DNA from: an uncultured Oscillospiraceae bacterium
GTDB taxonomy: Bacteria; Bacillota; Clostridia; Oscillospirales; Oscillospiraceae
Assembly (NCBI GenBank): GCA_934660965.1
Contig: CAKUIM010000004.1
Coordinates: 1-64,000 of the forward strand
DNA length: 64,000 bases
Reading direction: 5' to 3'
Below the pieces are notes generated by a model. It saw only the letters and a program-made list of their open reading frames with translations, did not search any database and was not told the origin of the DNA. Below, piece after piece: positions 25,084 to 34,901 of this stretch (its first letter is position 1; each line of letters begins with the position of its first letter). The translations under genes were made by a program, and so were the position numbers.

Positions 25084-27762
25084 TTAGCGGGTTTGACATG
25101 TTTCACTTTTGTGTTCTGACTTATGATGCAATTTGCTTTTTGATGCACGCATGATGAATTTTACAAGCTCAACGACAGGAATGACAGTAATGGCCAGAAG
25201 CAAGGCTACGCCGTACTCAAACAGGCTGATATCCGCAAGTCCAAAGGCGCTCTGCAGGAATGGCAAATAGATGACGGCTGTTACTAGGACTAGAGCCGCA
25301 AGCGCAGACAGATACAGGAAGGTGTTTTTTGTTTTCATCTTAAAAATACTTCCTTTTTGTGAGCGCATATTCAGGCTGTGAAATATCTCCGCCATATTCA
25401 TCGTTAAAAATGCCATAGTCATACCGTCAACGCTATTTGTAAATACCCAATCCCCGGTTTCTATAAAGTGCCCGATAAGATAGGCCAGAACGGTTAGAAT
25501 GGTTATGAGCACACCTTGGTATACAATGTCAAATCCCATTCCTCCGGCAAACACACCGTCCTTGGCACTTCTGGGGCTGTGCTCCATGATATCTGCCTCG
25601 GCTGGCTCCATTCCAAGTGCCAGTGCCGGAAAGCAGTCAGTAACCAGATTGATCCAGAGAAGATGCGTGGGTTCAAGAATTGTGAAGCCTGCCATAGTTG
25701 CAAAGAATACGCTCAGCACTTCGCTGGTATTGGAACCCAGCAGAAACTGGATGGCTTTGCGGATGTTGTCGTAAATCCGGCGCCCTTCTTCTATCGCGCT
25801 AACGATTGTAGCGAAGTTGTCGTCGGCAAGCACCATATCGGATACGTTCTTGGTAACATCGGTACCTGTGATTCCCATCCCCACTCCGATATCCGCAGAC
25901 TTTATGCTGGGCGCATCGTTGACCCCGTCGCCGGTCATAGCTGTTACATATCCGGCCTTTCGCCACATATTAACGATTTTTACTTTGTGTTCTGGCTGAA
26001 CACGGGCATAAACCGATATCTTTTCGTACTCCCGCTCGAATTCCTCGTCGCTCATCTCTGAAAGCTGCGCGCCGGTTATCGCATGGGTGTCCTCAGTCAG
26101 TATGCCCAGTTCCGAGGCAATCGCCATGGCAGTATCCACATGATCTCCGGTGATCATAATGGGGCGAATGCCTGCACCGCGGCATTCGATGATGGCATCC
26201 ATTACTTCGGGACGCACCGGGTCTATCATACCGGCAAGGCCCATAAAGCACAAATCGTGCTCCAGCGTCTGCGGCTCATATGTTTCAGGGGCGGAGTCGT
26301 GTTTTCTGCACGCGACCGCCAGGACACGCAGGGCCTTGCCCGCCATTACCTTATTAGCGTCCAGTATCTGGGAATGGTATCCCTCTGTCATGGAGTGTAT
26401 CTCGCCGTTTTTAATGAAGCTGACGCATTTCTTGAGGATCTCGTCTGGAGCACCCTTTGTATACTGGATAATGCCATCGTGCTTGTGCACCGTGCTCATC
26501 ATCTTGCGTGAACTGTCAAAAGGAGCTTCTCCGATACGAGGATATGCCTTCTTAAGGTCATTTTTGCTGCGACCGATCTTATCCGACCATACAACGAGCG
26601 CAGCCTCTGTCGGTTCGCCGGTCACTGTACCGTCGTCTAACAACTCTGCATTGGAACACAGCGCCATGGCGGCTGCCAGTTCTTCAGCGCTTACGCCCCA
26701 GGAATCTGTGACAGTCATCTTGTTTTGAGTAAGGGTTCCGGTCTTGTCCGAGCATATTATCTGCGCGCAGCCAAGAGTTTCAACTGCGGTCAGTCGGCGA
26801 ATGATGGCGTTTCTTTTGCTCATGTTTGTAACGCCGATAGACAATACAATAGTCACGACCGCTACCAAGCCTTCTGGTATGGCGGCAACAGCCAGCGAGA
26901 CCGCGATCATGAAAGTGCTGAGTATGACCTCCCCGGTAAAAGCGCCCTCGCGGATGATGCCGACTACGAATATGACGGCGCAAATTGCCAAAACAAGTAT
27001 GGACAGCACTTTGCTCAGCTGATTGAGTTTAATTTGAAGTGGAGTCTCGCCTTCCTCGGCGCTGGACAGGGCGTCGGCGATCTTGCCCATCTCAGTGTTC
27101 ATACCGGTAGCGGTAACCACCGCACGGCCACGGCCATAGACCACGGTGCTGCCCATATAGACCATGTTCTTGCGGTCGCCCAAAGGCACATCGGAGGTTT
27201 CGCGCAAGTTGATAATGTCCACAAATTTACTGACAGGTACGCTTTCTCCAGTCAGTGCTGCCTCCTCAATCTTCATACTGGTGTTTCCAATGATTCGGCC
27301 GTCCGCCGGGATTGCATCTCCAGATTCCAGCAGAACCACATCACCTACCACCAGGTCTTCATTCTTTATGGTGACAGGCTTACCATCCCGCAGCACTGTT
27401 GTAGTCGCAGCCGCAATCTCCGCCAGCGCTTCAATGGCCTTTTCAGCCTTGTTTTCTTGATAAACTCCCAGAACAGCGTTGACCACGACTACAAAAAGGA
27501 TGATTATGACATCCGCAATTTCGCCGTCGCCGGAGTAAAAGGATACCCCAGCTGAGATTACCGCCGCAGCGAGCAGCATGATGATCATTGGATCGGCCAT
27601 TTGCTTGAAAAACTGCTTGATGATAGAATCCTTTTCAGGCTCTGCAAGCTTGTTTTTTCCGTTTTTCAAAAGCCGACTTTCGGCCTGTTCGCTTGTCAGA
27701 CCTTCGCGGCTGCTTTGGACTTCTTTGAATACGTCATCAATAGACGCACAGTAGTGTTTCAT
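25084..27762 (-). CDS. P2A-type calcium-transporting ATPase
   Basis: 892 aa P-type ATPase. Phosphorylation motif DKTGTLTQNK, TGES actuator loop (ALTGESVPV), KGAPDEIL nucleotide pocket, TGDGVNDAP hinge. TM4 reads AAIPEGLVAVVTIV, the SERCA/PMR1-like calcium signature with V replacing the usual P after PEGL; TM5/6 include NLVTDCFPALALGMEP. It should export Ca2+ (or Mn2+) from the cytosol. GAGAAG precedes the ATG. The upstream YhaN-like gene ends 61 nt before it and probably shares its transcript. Confidence 0.9.
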   Translation of the reverse strand: MKHYCASIDDVFKEVQSSREGLTSEQAESRLLKNGKNKLAEPEKDSIIKQFFKQMADPMIIMLLAAAVISAGVSFYSGDGEIADVIIILFVVVVNAVLGVYQENKAEKAIEALAEIAAATTTVLRDGKPVTIKNEDLVVGDVVLLESGDAIPADGRIIGNTSMKIEEAALTGESVPVSKFVDIINLRETSDVPLGDRKNMVYMGSTVVYGRGRAVVTATGMNTEMGKIADALSSAEEGETPLQIKLNQLSKVLSILVLAICAVIFVVGIIREGAFTGEVILSTFMIAVSLAVAAIPEGLVAVVTIVLSIGVTNMSKRNAIIRRLTAVETLGCAQIICSDKTGTLTQNKMTVTDSWGVSAEELAAAMALCSNAELLDDGTVTGEPTEAALVVWSDKIGRSKNDLKKAYPRIGEAPFDSSRKMMSTVHKHDGIIQYTKGAPDEILKKCVSFIKNGEIHSMTEGYHSQILDANKVMAGKALRVLAVACRKHDSAPETYEPQTLEHDLCFMGLAGMIDPVRPEVMDAIIECRGAGIRPIMITGDHVDTAMAIASELGILTEDTHAITGAQLSEMSDEEFEREYEKISVYARVQPEHKVKIVNMWRKAGYVTAMTGDGVNDAPSIKSADIGVGMGITGTDVTKNVSDMVLADDNFATIVSAIEEGRRIYDNIRKAIQFLLGSNTSEVLSVFFATMAGFTILEPTHLLWINLVTDCFPALALGMEPAEADIMEHSPRSAKDGVFAGGMGFDIVYQGVLITILTVLAYLIGHFIETGDWVFTNSVDGMTMAFLTMNMAEIFHSLNMRSQKGSIFKMKTKNTFLYLSALAALVLVTAVIYLPFLQSAFGLADISLFEYGVALLLAITVIPVVELVKFIMRASKSKLHHKSEHKSETCQTR

Positions 27763-27823
27763 GTCGCGTTTCTTCTCCTTTGTATGGCCGGTTTTACCTG
27801 TTTGCGGCGTACCGCAAGCCAGT

Positions 27824-29020
27824 TCACCCGAATAGCCGAAACGGCGTACTTTCCACTAGCCCGGGCGGAGGTACTACCCATCCTTTTTCCACATAATTCA
27901 ATTCTCTCTCTGAACTTGTAAAAAGAATGACCTGCCTGCCGTTTTTTGCGATTCGTGAGAGCATGCGCAGCGCTGCCAAACATCCGTTGTCATCCATACG
28001 GTGAAAAGCGTTGTTGATAACCAGCGGACAACGTACGTCCTGCGAAGCATTGTTCAGCAGCGCCCAGAAACGCCCCTCAACGCTGTCGGCACAAAATCTC
28101 CGCGTATCTTTCTCACATGCCCTTGCAAGCACAGAGTTCAGCAGCACGCCGAGCCGGTTTCTCTGCCTTGCCAAGCGGGCTTCAAGGGCATATGCTTCAT
28201 GCCAGTCACGCAGATATTCGTTGTACTGCCTACAATAACTATGCACATTTTCTTTCATTTCAGGCTCATCTCTGGCACCGAATTCAGAGAGCTGCGCATT
28301 GATCTGCTCCTCGGCCTCCCGCTTGGAAAGCTCTGTCTTTTTCATAATATAAAAGCTCAGCGCGGCAATTAGAACAAGCATTCCCGTCACAATATACAGC
28401 CTGGAATTCTTTGTCGCGGCCATTATTGTTACCAGAACCGCACAGATAAGCGGTATCTGCCATGACCTGTTCATACGTTTTGCGTTGGACAGCTTTCTTA
28501 TCTCCTTGATTTGATACTCAGCCTGTTTCATACGGCGGCTAGCTTGATCTGCCGTAATACCTTCAAACACGGTTGCTTTCAGCGCCCTGTATTTTTCCCC
28601 GCATGACCGTGACAGCTCCGTAAGGCGGCTTTCCATGTCACACATCTCCGAAAGCAGCGTATCATATCTGCTGCGCTCGTCCGCCGTGGCGTACCGCTCA
28701 AATGTTTCTTCCACTTCAAGATCCGCCATGCTTATAACAAAATCGTGGGCGGATGTGCCTGTAAATCGCTCGGCAGTGTAATACGCAGCTTCCTCCCGCG
28801 GCAGGCTGTCTTGAGATGTCAGGGAGACCGTTTTTCCATCCTCTTCAAATTCAAGCACTCCGGGGTCAATTTTCTTTTCACCGCAAAGCATATCTCTGAT
28901 AAAGCCGCACCAGAGCGATCTCATTTCCGGGTCGGCCTCTTTTTTTACATATATGCCGGCCGTTGGTTCAAGCGTGTGCTTTTCCCCGTCTCGTGATATT
29001 AGGAGTTTCGTGATGGTCAT
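27824..29020 (-). CDS. YhaN-like protein with degenerate ATPase motifs
   Basis: 398 aa. The N-terminus (ITKLLISRDG..., WCGFIRDMLCG) follows the YhaN/SbcC-type ATPase start, but the Walker A P-loop position reads KKEADPEMRSL with no GxxxxGK[ST]. Coiled coils (about 110-180 and 225-310) flank two membrane helices (about 185-230). The C-terminus (LVINNAFHRMDDNG, GRQVILFTSSER) matches the Walker B/D-loop/switch part with the acidic Walker B residues replaced by Asn. It is probably a membrane-bound, non-hydrolysing relative; role unknown, perhaps linked to the downstream calcium pump. Confidence 0.6.
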   Translation of the reverse strand: MTITKLLISRDGEKHTLEPTAGIYVKKEADPEMRSLWCGFIRDMLCGEKKIDPGVLEFEEDGKTVSLTSQDSLPREEAAYYTAERFTGTSAHDFVISMADLEVEETFERYATADERSRYDTLLSEMCDMESRLTELSRSCGEKYRALKATVFEGITADQASRRMKQAEYQIKEIRKLSNAKRMNRSWQIPLICAVLVTIMAATKNSRLYIVTGMLVLIAALSFYIMKKTELSKREAEEQINAQLSEFGARDEPEMKENVHSYCRQYNEYLRDWHEAYALEARLARQRNRLGVLLNSVLARACEKDTRRFCADSVEGRFWALLNNASQDVRCPLVINNAFHRMDDNGCLAALRMLSRIAKNGRQVILFTSSERELNYVEKGWVVPPPGLVESTPFRLFG

Positions 29021-29097
29021 CTGCAGCCCTCCTTTGATGAGACGACGCCCCCGGGGATGGCGAGGGCGTCTGACTCAATCAGCAATTATGGAAAGAT

Positions 29098-30432
29098 TCA
29101 GCCTAATGGGTAACAAATGTAGCACATGACGAGAGCTACCAGTATAGATGTCAGCGGCATCAGACACTGCACATAGAAGATCCACTTGTACCCTTCTTTA
29201 TGGGACATTTTGAAGGCACGCAGGGTGACGATTGTTGGGCCGTTCTGGGGCATAGAGTCAAAAGAGGTCGATGCAATGCCGGACAGACGGTGCAGTGCCT
29301 CGGGATTTGCGCCCATTGCCAAACAGCGCTCGCCGAAGGTAGTAAAGAACAGAACCATGGAGGATGTTCCAGAAGCAGTGACGATACTCAGCAAAATAAT
29401 GACGACCACACACAGCAGGTACGGATCCATGTCGAGCGTGAGTATGAGCGACTCGATAGCAGAAAAAGCGGCGGTCTTCTTGATGAGAGCACCATAACCG
29501 CAGATGGCGCAAACGCAGATAAGAGCGTCCATGACGGACATTGCACCCTCGGTAAGAGATTCAATTCTCTTTCTTTTGAAACTTTTCCAACCGAACAGCA
29601 TTACCAGTACAATACCAAAAAGCAGAGAAATAATCGTTGTTTGGGTGGCATCAAGCTTGACGACCAACTGAAGGATTGTGCAGCAGGCCAGAATGGCAAT
29701 AGTGGGAACCAGGGACACAAAGAAATTCGGCAGTTCCTCGTCGGTAAACTCGTAAAGCTCGGCGTTTCTGCTGTCATCCGCGGGGGGATCATAGGGGATA
29801 TTCTGCTTGCGAGCCTTCTTGATATGGAAGAGGGTAAAGAGGTAGACTATAATAATGGTGTATACACCGGTAACGATGCCCACAACTGGAGCGGCAAAGA
29901 GGTTTGTGCCCAGATAACTGGTGGGCAGAAGGTTGGTGAAGTTGGGCACACCGGGAGTCATAAACATGACGACCGCGTCGATGCCAATGACGGCAATCAG
30001 CGCTATATAGCGGGGCAGGTTATACTTTTTCAGCATGGAGAAGGACAGAGGGGCGATGACCAGCGGTGCCACGGTAATACCGGAGAGCTGAAGCAGCAGC
30101 GCCAGGAACATCAGGATGATAACAAAGTTCTTCTCATTGGCTTTCCCGGATATATAACGCGCGATGGATTCTCCCATGCCGCTCTCATTCATGACCTGAG
30201 CATAGATTCCTACAAAGCAGAACGGCAGGAAATAGGACTGCATATATACCACGAATGTGCTCATAAATGGACCCGTGATTGCGGCGAACGGTCCGCCTGG
30301 GACCACGCAGCCGATAAACAGTGCGCAGGCAAGCGATACGATGATGGGGTGGATACCTTTCATACAGAGGACAAAGAACACCACAAAGGATACAAGCAGG
30401 AAAATTGCAGATATGGGTACATTGTTAGCCAC
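29098..30432 (-). CDS. GntP-family permease
   Basis: 444 aa with about 12 membrane helices; GLIVSLACALFIG-like opening (GIHPIIVSLACALFIG), LLQLSGITVAPLV and SGTSSMVLFF are typical of the GntP/CitMHS-type carboxylate and sugar-acid permeases. The start is GTG at 30432 with AGAGG upstream. It is last in the eight-gene minus-strand catabolic operon, so it likely imports or exports an organic acid used or made by that pathway. Confidence 0.8.
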   Translation of the reverse strand: MANNVPISAIFLLVSFVVFFVLCMKGIHPIIVSLACALFIGCVVPGGPFAAITGPFMSTFVVYMQSYFLPFCFVGIYAQVMNESGMGESIARYISGKANEKNFVIILMFLALLLQLSGITVAPLVIAPLSFSMLKKYNLPRYIALIAVIGIDAVVMFMTPGVPNFTNLLPTSYLGTNLFAAPVVGIVTGVYTIIIVYLFTLFHIKKARKQNIPYDPPADDSRNAELYEFTDEELPNFFVSLVPTIAILACCTILQLVVKLDATQTTIISLLFGIVLVMLFGWKSFKRKRIESLTEGAMSVMDALICVCAICGYGALIKKTAAFSAIESLILTLDMDPYLLCVVVIILLSIVTASGTSSMVLFFTTFGERCLAMGANPEALHRLSGIASTSFDSMPQNGPTIVTLRAFKMSHKEGYKWIFYVQCLMPLTSILVALVMCYICYPLG

Positions 30433-30541
30433 GGCAGTTACCTCTCTTCTTTAAAAATTTTAGGGGGGTGATATTTGCCAGGCAAAGAAAGCAGGAGACT
30501 TGCACATCTCGTGAATCTGTGTGTCTTTATGGACTGGTGTA

Positions 30542-31324
30542 TCAGCCGACACACCACATGCCTCCGTCCGGGTAAATGATCTGTCCTGTCACAAAGCTGG
30601 ATAAATCAGAACCTAAGAACAGTGCTGGGCCGATGTTGTCATCTGGTTCACCGGCACGACCCATGGGCACCTTTTTTTTAAATACATCGAGAACCTGTTG
30701 GGATACGCCAAGCTTGAGCATCATCGGGGTAATCGTGACAATTGGGCCGATGGCGTTGACCGTAACATTATACTGGCCCCACTCACCCGCTAAATACTCC
30801 GTCATCATATTAACCGCGCCTTTTGTGGACCCGTAGCCCACATTATTTCCGGGAGCAGTCAGTGCACGGGCACCCCGGATAGAGCTAATATTAATGATTT
30901 TTCCATAGCGCTTTTCAATCATCACCTTACCGAACTCCACGCAGCAAAGCAGCATGCTGCGCACGTTGGTGTTGAACATCTCATCCCATTCTGCGATATG
31001 CTCTACGCTTTCAGCAGCTGCAAACTTGCGGTTGATGCCCTGGGCGTTTACCAGTATATCTACGGTGCCATACTTTGCAACGATGTCGTCGCGCAGCTTG
31101 GCTACATCCGCCGGAACGGTAGAGTCTGCGCACATGTAGTCAATCTCCTTGCCGATTTCCTCTTTGATTTCCTCCGCCTTAGCCTGAAGTGTGGCCTCGG
31201 TACGGCCAGAGATGATGACCTTTGCACCATAGTAAGCATAGCCTTTGGCAATGGCTCCGCCGATTCCGCCGCCGCCGCCAATGATTACCGCTACCTTATC
31301 GGTGAGGTTGAACACGTCTTTCAT
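30542..31324 (-). CDS. short-chain dehydrogenase/reductase
   Basis: 260 aa classical SDR. Cofactor motif GGGGGIGGAIA (residues about 17-27), NAQG, catalytic serine in NISSIRG and the YxxxK pair in YGSTKGAV. Overall it looks like gluconate 5-dehydrogenase or 3-oxoacyl reductase types; the substrate is not known. A GGGGAG site precedes the ATG. It sits between BKACE and the permease, so it probably oxidises or reduces an intermediate of the same pathway. Confidence 0.85.
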   Translation of the reverse strand: MKDVFNLTDKVAVIIGGGGGIGGAIAKGYAYYGAKVIISGRTEATLQAKAEEIKEEIGKEIDYMCADSTVPADVAKLRDDIVAKYGTVDILVNAQGINRKFAAAESVEHIAEWDEMFNTNVRSMLLCCVEFGKVMIEKRYGKIINISSIRGARALTAPGNNVGYGSTKGAVNMMTEYLAGEWGQYNVTVNAIGPIVTITPMMLKLGVSQQVLDVFKKKVPMGRAGEPDDNIGPALFLGSDLSSFVTGQIIYPDGGMWCVG

Positions 31325-31368
31325 GTGTTTCTCCCCTTTTTTATGTTTTGGAGGATACAGGATGCCGG

Positions 31369-32196
31369 TTACCGCTTTTTCAGCCCGAGGATCTCGCGGG
31401 CTTCATCCGGAGTTGCCGGTTCGTTGTTGAATTCGCGAATGAGACGGGCCGCCCTGGCGACAAGTTCAGAGTTCGTGGCAAGTCGGCCCTTTGCATAATA
31501 AACGTTGTCTTCAAGACCAACACGCACGTGACCACCCATTGCAATGGCTGTATACAGAATCGGAAGATGACCCGCTCCGACGCCAAGGGCGCTCCAGGTG
31601 GACCCTGGGGGCAGCATGGCATGGAGTTGAGTAAGCACTTGAGGCGTGGCCTTGGCCATACCATTGACACCCAGCACGAACTGGAAGTGCATGGGAGCTT
31701 CTAGAATCCCTTCCTCCTTTTCGTGGAAGAACATAGCAGCATTTATCATGCCGCCGTCAAAGATCTCGATTTCCGGCTTCACTCCACACTGAATCAGTGC
31801 GCGGCCGCATTTGCGGAGAAAGTCCGGGCTATTGGGGAATATGCCGCCAGGGAGCCAATTGAAAGTCCCCACGTCATAGGATGCGATTTCAGGCAAGAGG
31901 GTGACAACATGCTCAAACCGTTTTTCATCGCTGACATTTCCGCCTCCGGATGTGCTTAAATTCAGCACCAGATCAGTATTGTCGCGGATTCGATCTACAG
32001 CTTCCTTGAAGCGGGCAGTCTCCAGGCTCCCGCGGCCCTCCTCATTCCGCATGTGCAGATGGACAATCGCCGCTCCCTCTTTCCATACACGTATGGCGTC
32101 ATCCGCGATCTCCCGTGGCGTAATAGGAATATGCGGCGTTAGGGACTTTGGCGTAACAGCGCCTGTCAGTGCGGCTGAAATAATGGTTTTTGCCAT
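31369..32196 (-). CDS. beta-keto acid cleavage enzyme (BKACE, DUF849)
   Basis: 275 aa. The zinc motif HLHMRNEEG, N-terminal AALTGAVTP and LNLSTSGGG fit the BKACE family, whose founder is 3-keto-5-aminohexanoate cleavage enzyme. The family reaction is beta-keto acid + acetyl-CoA to acetoacetate + a new acyl-CoA. Substrate specificity differs between subgroups (dehydrocarnitine, aminohexanoate and others) and cannot be fixed here. AAGGAG precedes the ATG. Its neighbour, a carnitine-dehydrogenase-like enzyme, would supply the beta-keto acid. Confidence 0.9.
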   Translation of the reverse strand: MAKTIISAALTGAVTPKSLTPHIPITPREIADDAIRVWKEGAAIVHLHMRNEEGRGSLETARFKEAVDRIRDNTDLVLNLSTSGGGNVSDEKRFEHVVTLLPEIASYDVGTFNWLPGGIFPNSPDFLRKCGRALIQCGVKPEIEIFDGGMINAAMFFHEKEEGILEAPMHFQFVLGVNGMAKATPQVLTQLHAMLPPGSTWSALGVGAGHLPILYTAIAMGGHVRVGLEDNVYYAKGRLATNSELVARAARLIREFNNEPATPDEAREILGLKKR

Positions 32197-32236
32197 TTCT
32201 CCAACTCCTTGTATTTTATTTTCCGGTCAGGTGCGC

Positions 32237-32581
32237 CTACTTTCCGATAATTACGAGCATGATGGCCGGGCGGTTGGTCTCATTCTTGATGGAGCGGCCG
32301 TCGCCGGGCAGCCATTCAACAGAATCACCCGGGCCAAGTACAAACTGGTCATTTTCCAGGGTGACGGTCATTTCCCCCTCAACCATGTAGTAGATGAGGT
32401 TCATGTCCATGTTCGCAGGCACTTCGGCAAATTCCGCTCCACCGCCCGGAAGGAATACGGACATACTGAGCGTAAGGTGCTTGCCGCCGCTCAAATCGGG
32501 GGATTGGAGGCGCAGCGAGGCCACGTTGAAGTGTCCCGGGGGCTCATAGGGTTTCGCTTCGGCTAATCTTGTTACTTTCAT
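32237..32581 (-). CDS. small cupin-domain protein
   Basis: 114 aa single cupin barrel. Motif 1 is weak (NMDMNLIYYMVEGEMTV, with histidines replaced), motif 2 is PGDSVEWLPGDGRSIKN. The usual metal-binding HxH is missing, so it may be a non-metal sugar/acid-binding or isomerase-like protein. GGAGGA precedes the ATG at 32581. It lies between the M24 protein and BKACE genes and should act in the same pathway. Confidence 0.7.
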   Translation of the reverse strand: MKVTRLAEAKPYEPPGHFNVASLRLQSPDLSGGKHLTLSMSVFLPGGGAEFAEVPANMDMNLIYYMVEGEMTVTLENDQFVLGPGDSVEWLPGDGRSIKNETNRPAIMLVIIGK

Positions 32582-32651
32582 AGCGGGTCCTCCTTTTAGT
32601 TTTTTGGCTCCGGGCCGTTCAGACGGCCCGGAGTCCATCTGTGTTCTGCAA

Positions 32652-33890
32652 TCAGTAGGGGTTGCATTCGATGAGATGATCGATCGGGTATTTGGTAAGC
32701 AGGTCGTAACCGGTGTCGGTGACGGCCAGGTATTCCTCCAAACGCACGCCGAAATCGCCGCCCTTTTTGCCGGTCCATGTTTCCAGGGCAAAAACCATGC
32801 CGGTTTTCAGCTCCTGCTGCATCATGTCGGGGCCAAGGTGGCCGATGCCGGGGAACTCGTGCAGGGACAGGCCAATTCCGTGGCCGCAGGCATATGCGGA
32901 AACGTCTGACCAGCTTTCATATCCCCAGTGCTGCGGGGAAGAGGGCCATTTGTCAATAATATCCTGGACAATGGCACCGTTTTTGACAGCGCTCATTCCC
33001 TCATACAGCATCTCGCGGCACTCCTCGAAACAGTCCTTCTGCTCCTGTGTAGCGCGGCCGCAGCAGAAGGTGCGGTAGTAGCAGGACTTGTAGCCTTGGA
33101 AGCAGGCGGCGTTGATGTCGATGACGACCAAATCGCCGGGGCGGACCTGACGGTCGGTGAAGTCAATGTGCAGCGGGTTTGTACGGGGGCCGGATGCGAT
33201 CACAAATTCCTGCACCTCATCTGCGCCCAGCTCATAAAGACGTTTGGCGCCGATGCCCATGAGATCGCATTCACGGATGCCGGGGCGAATGGCCTCGCGC
33301 ATCGCGTCAAAGGCACCCTCGGCGATGGAGGCTGACTGGCGGATGCATTCGATCTCATCCTGGCTTTTAATCAGGAAGCATTCATACATGACCTGCCGGG
33401 CATCGACGACCTTCAGCCCAGCATTTTCAAAGGCCTTGGAATACAGATGGAAAGAGACTGTGCCATCCAGACCCACGGTCCCTCCGGTCAGATGGTTGTC
33501 CTCCATGTACCCCTTGATGCGCTCGGCAAAGTTCACAAAGATCGGAGCGTCAGCGCTGAGCTTCGCACGGCTGTAGGCCACAGGCCCCGGCCAAATGCGG
33601 CCCTTCATCCACGGCATTTCTTCCCTGATTTTGTACGGAGAGAAGCTGGTGGAGTTGAATAGATAAGGATCCCCATTTACCGGCAGGACTGCAATACGGC
33701 CTTCAGCCCAACGCCCCGCAGGAGTGCAGTAGGCGCCAGTGATGTAGCGGATGGCTGGATAGTCAAATGTGACGAGCATATCAATCCCATGCTTCTTCAT
33801 GACTTCCTTGGCTCTGTTAAGACGGTAGTTTCGCATTCTCTCATAGTTGATTCCCTCAAAACGATCTGTTGCCATTCTTCCGTAAGGCAT
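32652..33890 (-). CDS. M24-family (pita-bread) hydrolase, metal ligand changed
   Basis: 412 aa with an N-terminal creatinase-like domain and C-terminal pita-bread fold (GHGIGLSLHEFPGIG, FALETWTG, RLEEYLAVTDTG). Of the five canonical metal ligands, the first Asp (VVIDINA), His and both Glu are present, but the second Asp, normally in SDxTRTF, is replaced (GYKSCYYRTF). It may act like creatinase or the DddP-type lyase rather than as an aminopeptidase. AAAAGGAGG precedes the ATG at 33890. It is part of the catabolic operon. Confidence 0.8.
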   Translation of the reverse strand: MPYGRMATDRFEGINYERMRNYRLNRAKEVMKKHGIDMLVTFDYPAIRYITGAYCTPAGRWAEGRIAVLPVNGDPYLFNSTSFSPYKIREEMPWMKGRIWPGPVAYSRAKLSADAPIFVNFAERIKGYMEDNHLTGGTVGLDGTVSFHLYSKAFENAGLKVVDARQVMYECFLIKSQDEIECIRQSASIAEGAFDAMREAIRPGIRECDLMGIGAKRLYELGADEVQEFVIASGPRTNPLHIDFTDRQVRPGDLVVIDINAACFQGYKSCYYRTFCCGRATQEQKDCFEECREMLYEGMSAVKNGAIVQDIIDKWPSSPQHWGYESWSDVSAYACGHGIGLSLHEFPGIGHLGPDMMQQELKTGMVFALETWTGKKGGDFGVRLEEYLAVTDTGYDLLTKYPIDHLIECNPY

Positions 33891-33954
33891 ATACTTTTCC
33901 TCCTTTTAAGATTTGATCTTATTTCCAGTTTTCAACTGGTTTTCCGGCACATTT

Positions 33955-34863
33955 TCACAGAAGGCCGCGTAGTCTCAGTATCCCTATCAGCATTTTGTCA
34001 CGCCAGGCGCTGACACTTTTGTAATCATTGCCGGTGGACGGGTCTCTTGCGGAAAGAGCCTGCTTATAGCCCTCAGCGATTATTTTTGCCTCCGGAGTCA
34101 TCTCGGTTCCGTACTTGAGTACACTGTCATAGTAGCCATTCTCACCCAACCCGATGCCAATGGTCGTGATTTGCCCAAGAACTGCCATGCGCAGGCCTGG
34201 TCCGTACATGATGGCTTTATCCATCTCCTCCACCGTACATATTCCCTCAATCACGGTCTTTTTGGCTTCTGCGTTTGCAGCCCAGGACAGCCTGTTTACA
34301 ATGCAGCCGCTTTTTTCTTTGCGTGCGACAATAACCTCCTTTCCTGCGTCGCGATACAAGGCTCTGGCTTTCTCAATGGCTCCCGGGGATGTTGTCTCGC
34401 TTCCGCACATCTCTACCAGTGGGATAATGTACGCAGGCAGATAGGGATGCCCCACAAGGATGCGTTCGGGGTGCTTCGCACCCTCCTGAATCTGACTGGG
34501 GATAAATGCCGATGTGGCACTGGCTATAGGGATGTCAGGTCCTACGTACTTTTCAATCTCTGCGATCAAGCTCTTTTTCATTTCCACATTTTCAGGTCCG
34601 GATTCCTGCACAAAACACGCTCCGGTCGCAGCCTCTTCGATAGAGGTAGTTACAAAGCAACGAGCGCGTGCCTGCTCGGCCTGCTCGGCGGTAATAACGT
34701 TGTTTTCCCTGAGTGTCTCCAGCATTTCACCTACGCGTTTATTGGCCAGTTCCACCTGCCTGCGTGTCTGCATTGCCGCCTCATATCCATGCAGCATAAA
34801 GTTAACGGCAAGGCCTGTTCCGATTACTCCTGATCCAATAAACGCAACCTTTCCCTTGGCCAT
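33955..34863 (-). CDS. 3-hydroxyacyl-CoA / L-carnitine dehydrogenase-like
   Basis: 302 aa. NAD-binding AFIGSGVIGTGLA at the N-terminus; GHPYLPAYIIPLVEM and SGCIVNRL are the signature of the L-carnitine dehydrogenase/CRYL1/3-hydroxyacyl-CoA dehydrogenase group. It oxidises a beta-hydroxy acid (or CoA ester) to the keto form with NAD+. The pairing with BKACE copies the carnitine pathway order, but no betainyl-CoA thioesterase is present. The start at 34863 has GAAAGGAGG upstream. Confidence 0.82.
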   Translation of the reverse strand: MAKGKVAFIGSGVIGTGLAVNFMLHGYEAAMQTRRQVELANKRVGEMLETLRENNVITAEQAEQARARCFVTTSIEEAATGACFVQESGPENVEMKKSLIAEIEKYVGPDIPIASATSAFIPSQIQEGAKHPERILVGHPYLPAYIIPLVEMCGSETTSPGAIEKARALYRDAGKEVIVARKEKSGCIVNRLSWAANAEAKKTVIEGICTVEEMDKAIMYGPGLRMAVLGQITTIGIGLGENGYYDSVLKYGTEMTPEAKIIAEGYKQALSARDPSTGNDYKSVSAWRDKMLIGILRLRGLL

Positions 34864-34901
34864 TTTAAACAGCCTCCTTTCTTTATCTTCCGGACAAGTG
34901 G

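Noticed and set aside
32237..33890. DMSP lyase pair (DddP-like M24 plus DddQ-like cupin)
   Set aside because: The cupin lacks the metal-binding histidines of DddQ/L/W and the M24 residues are not diagnostic of DddP; kept only as a remote option.
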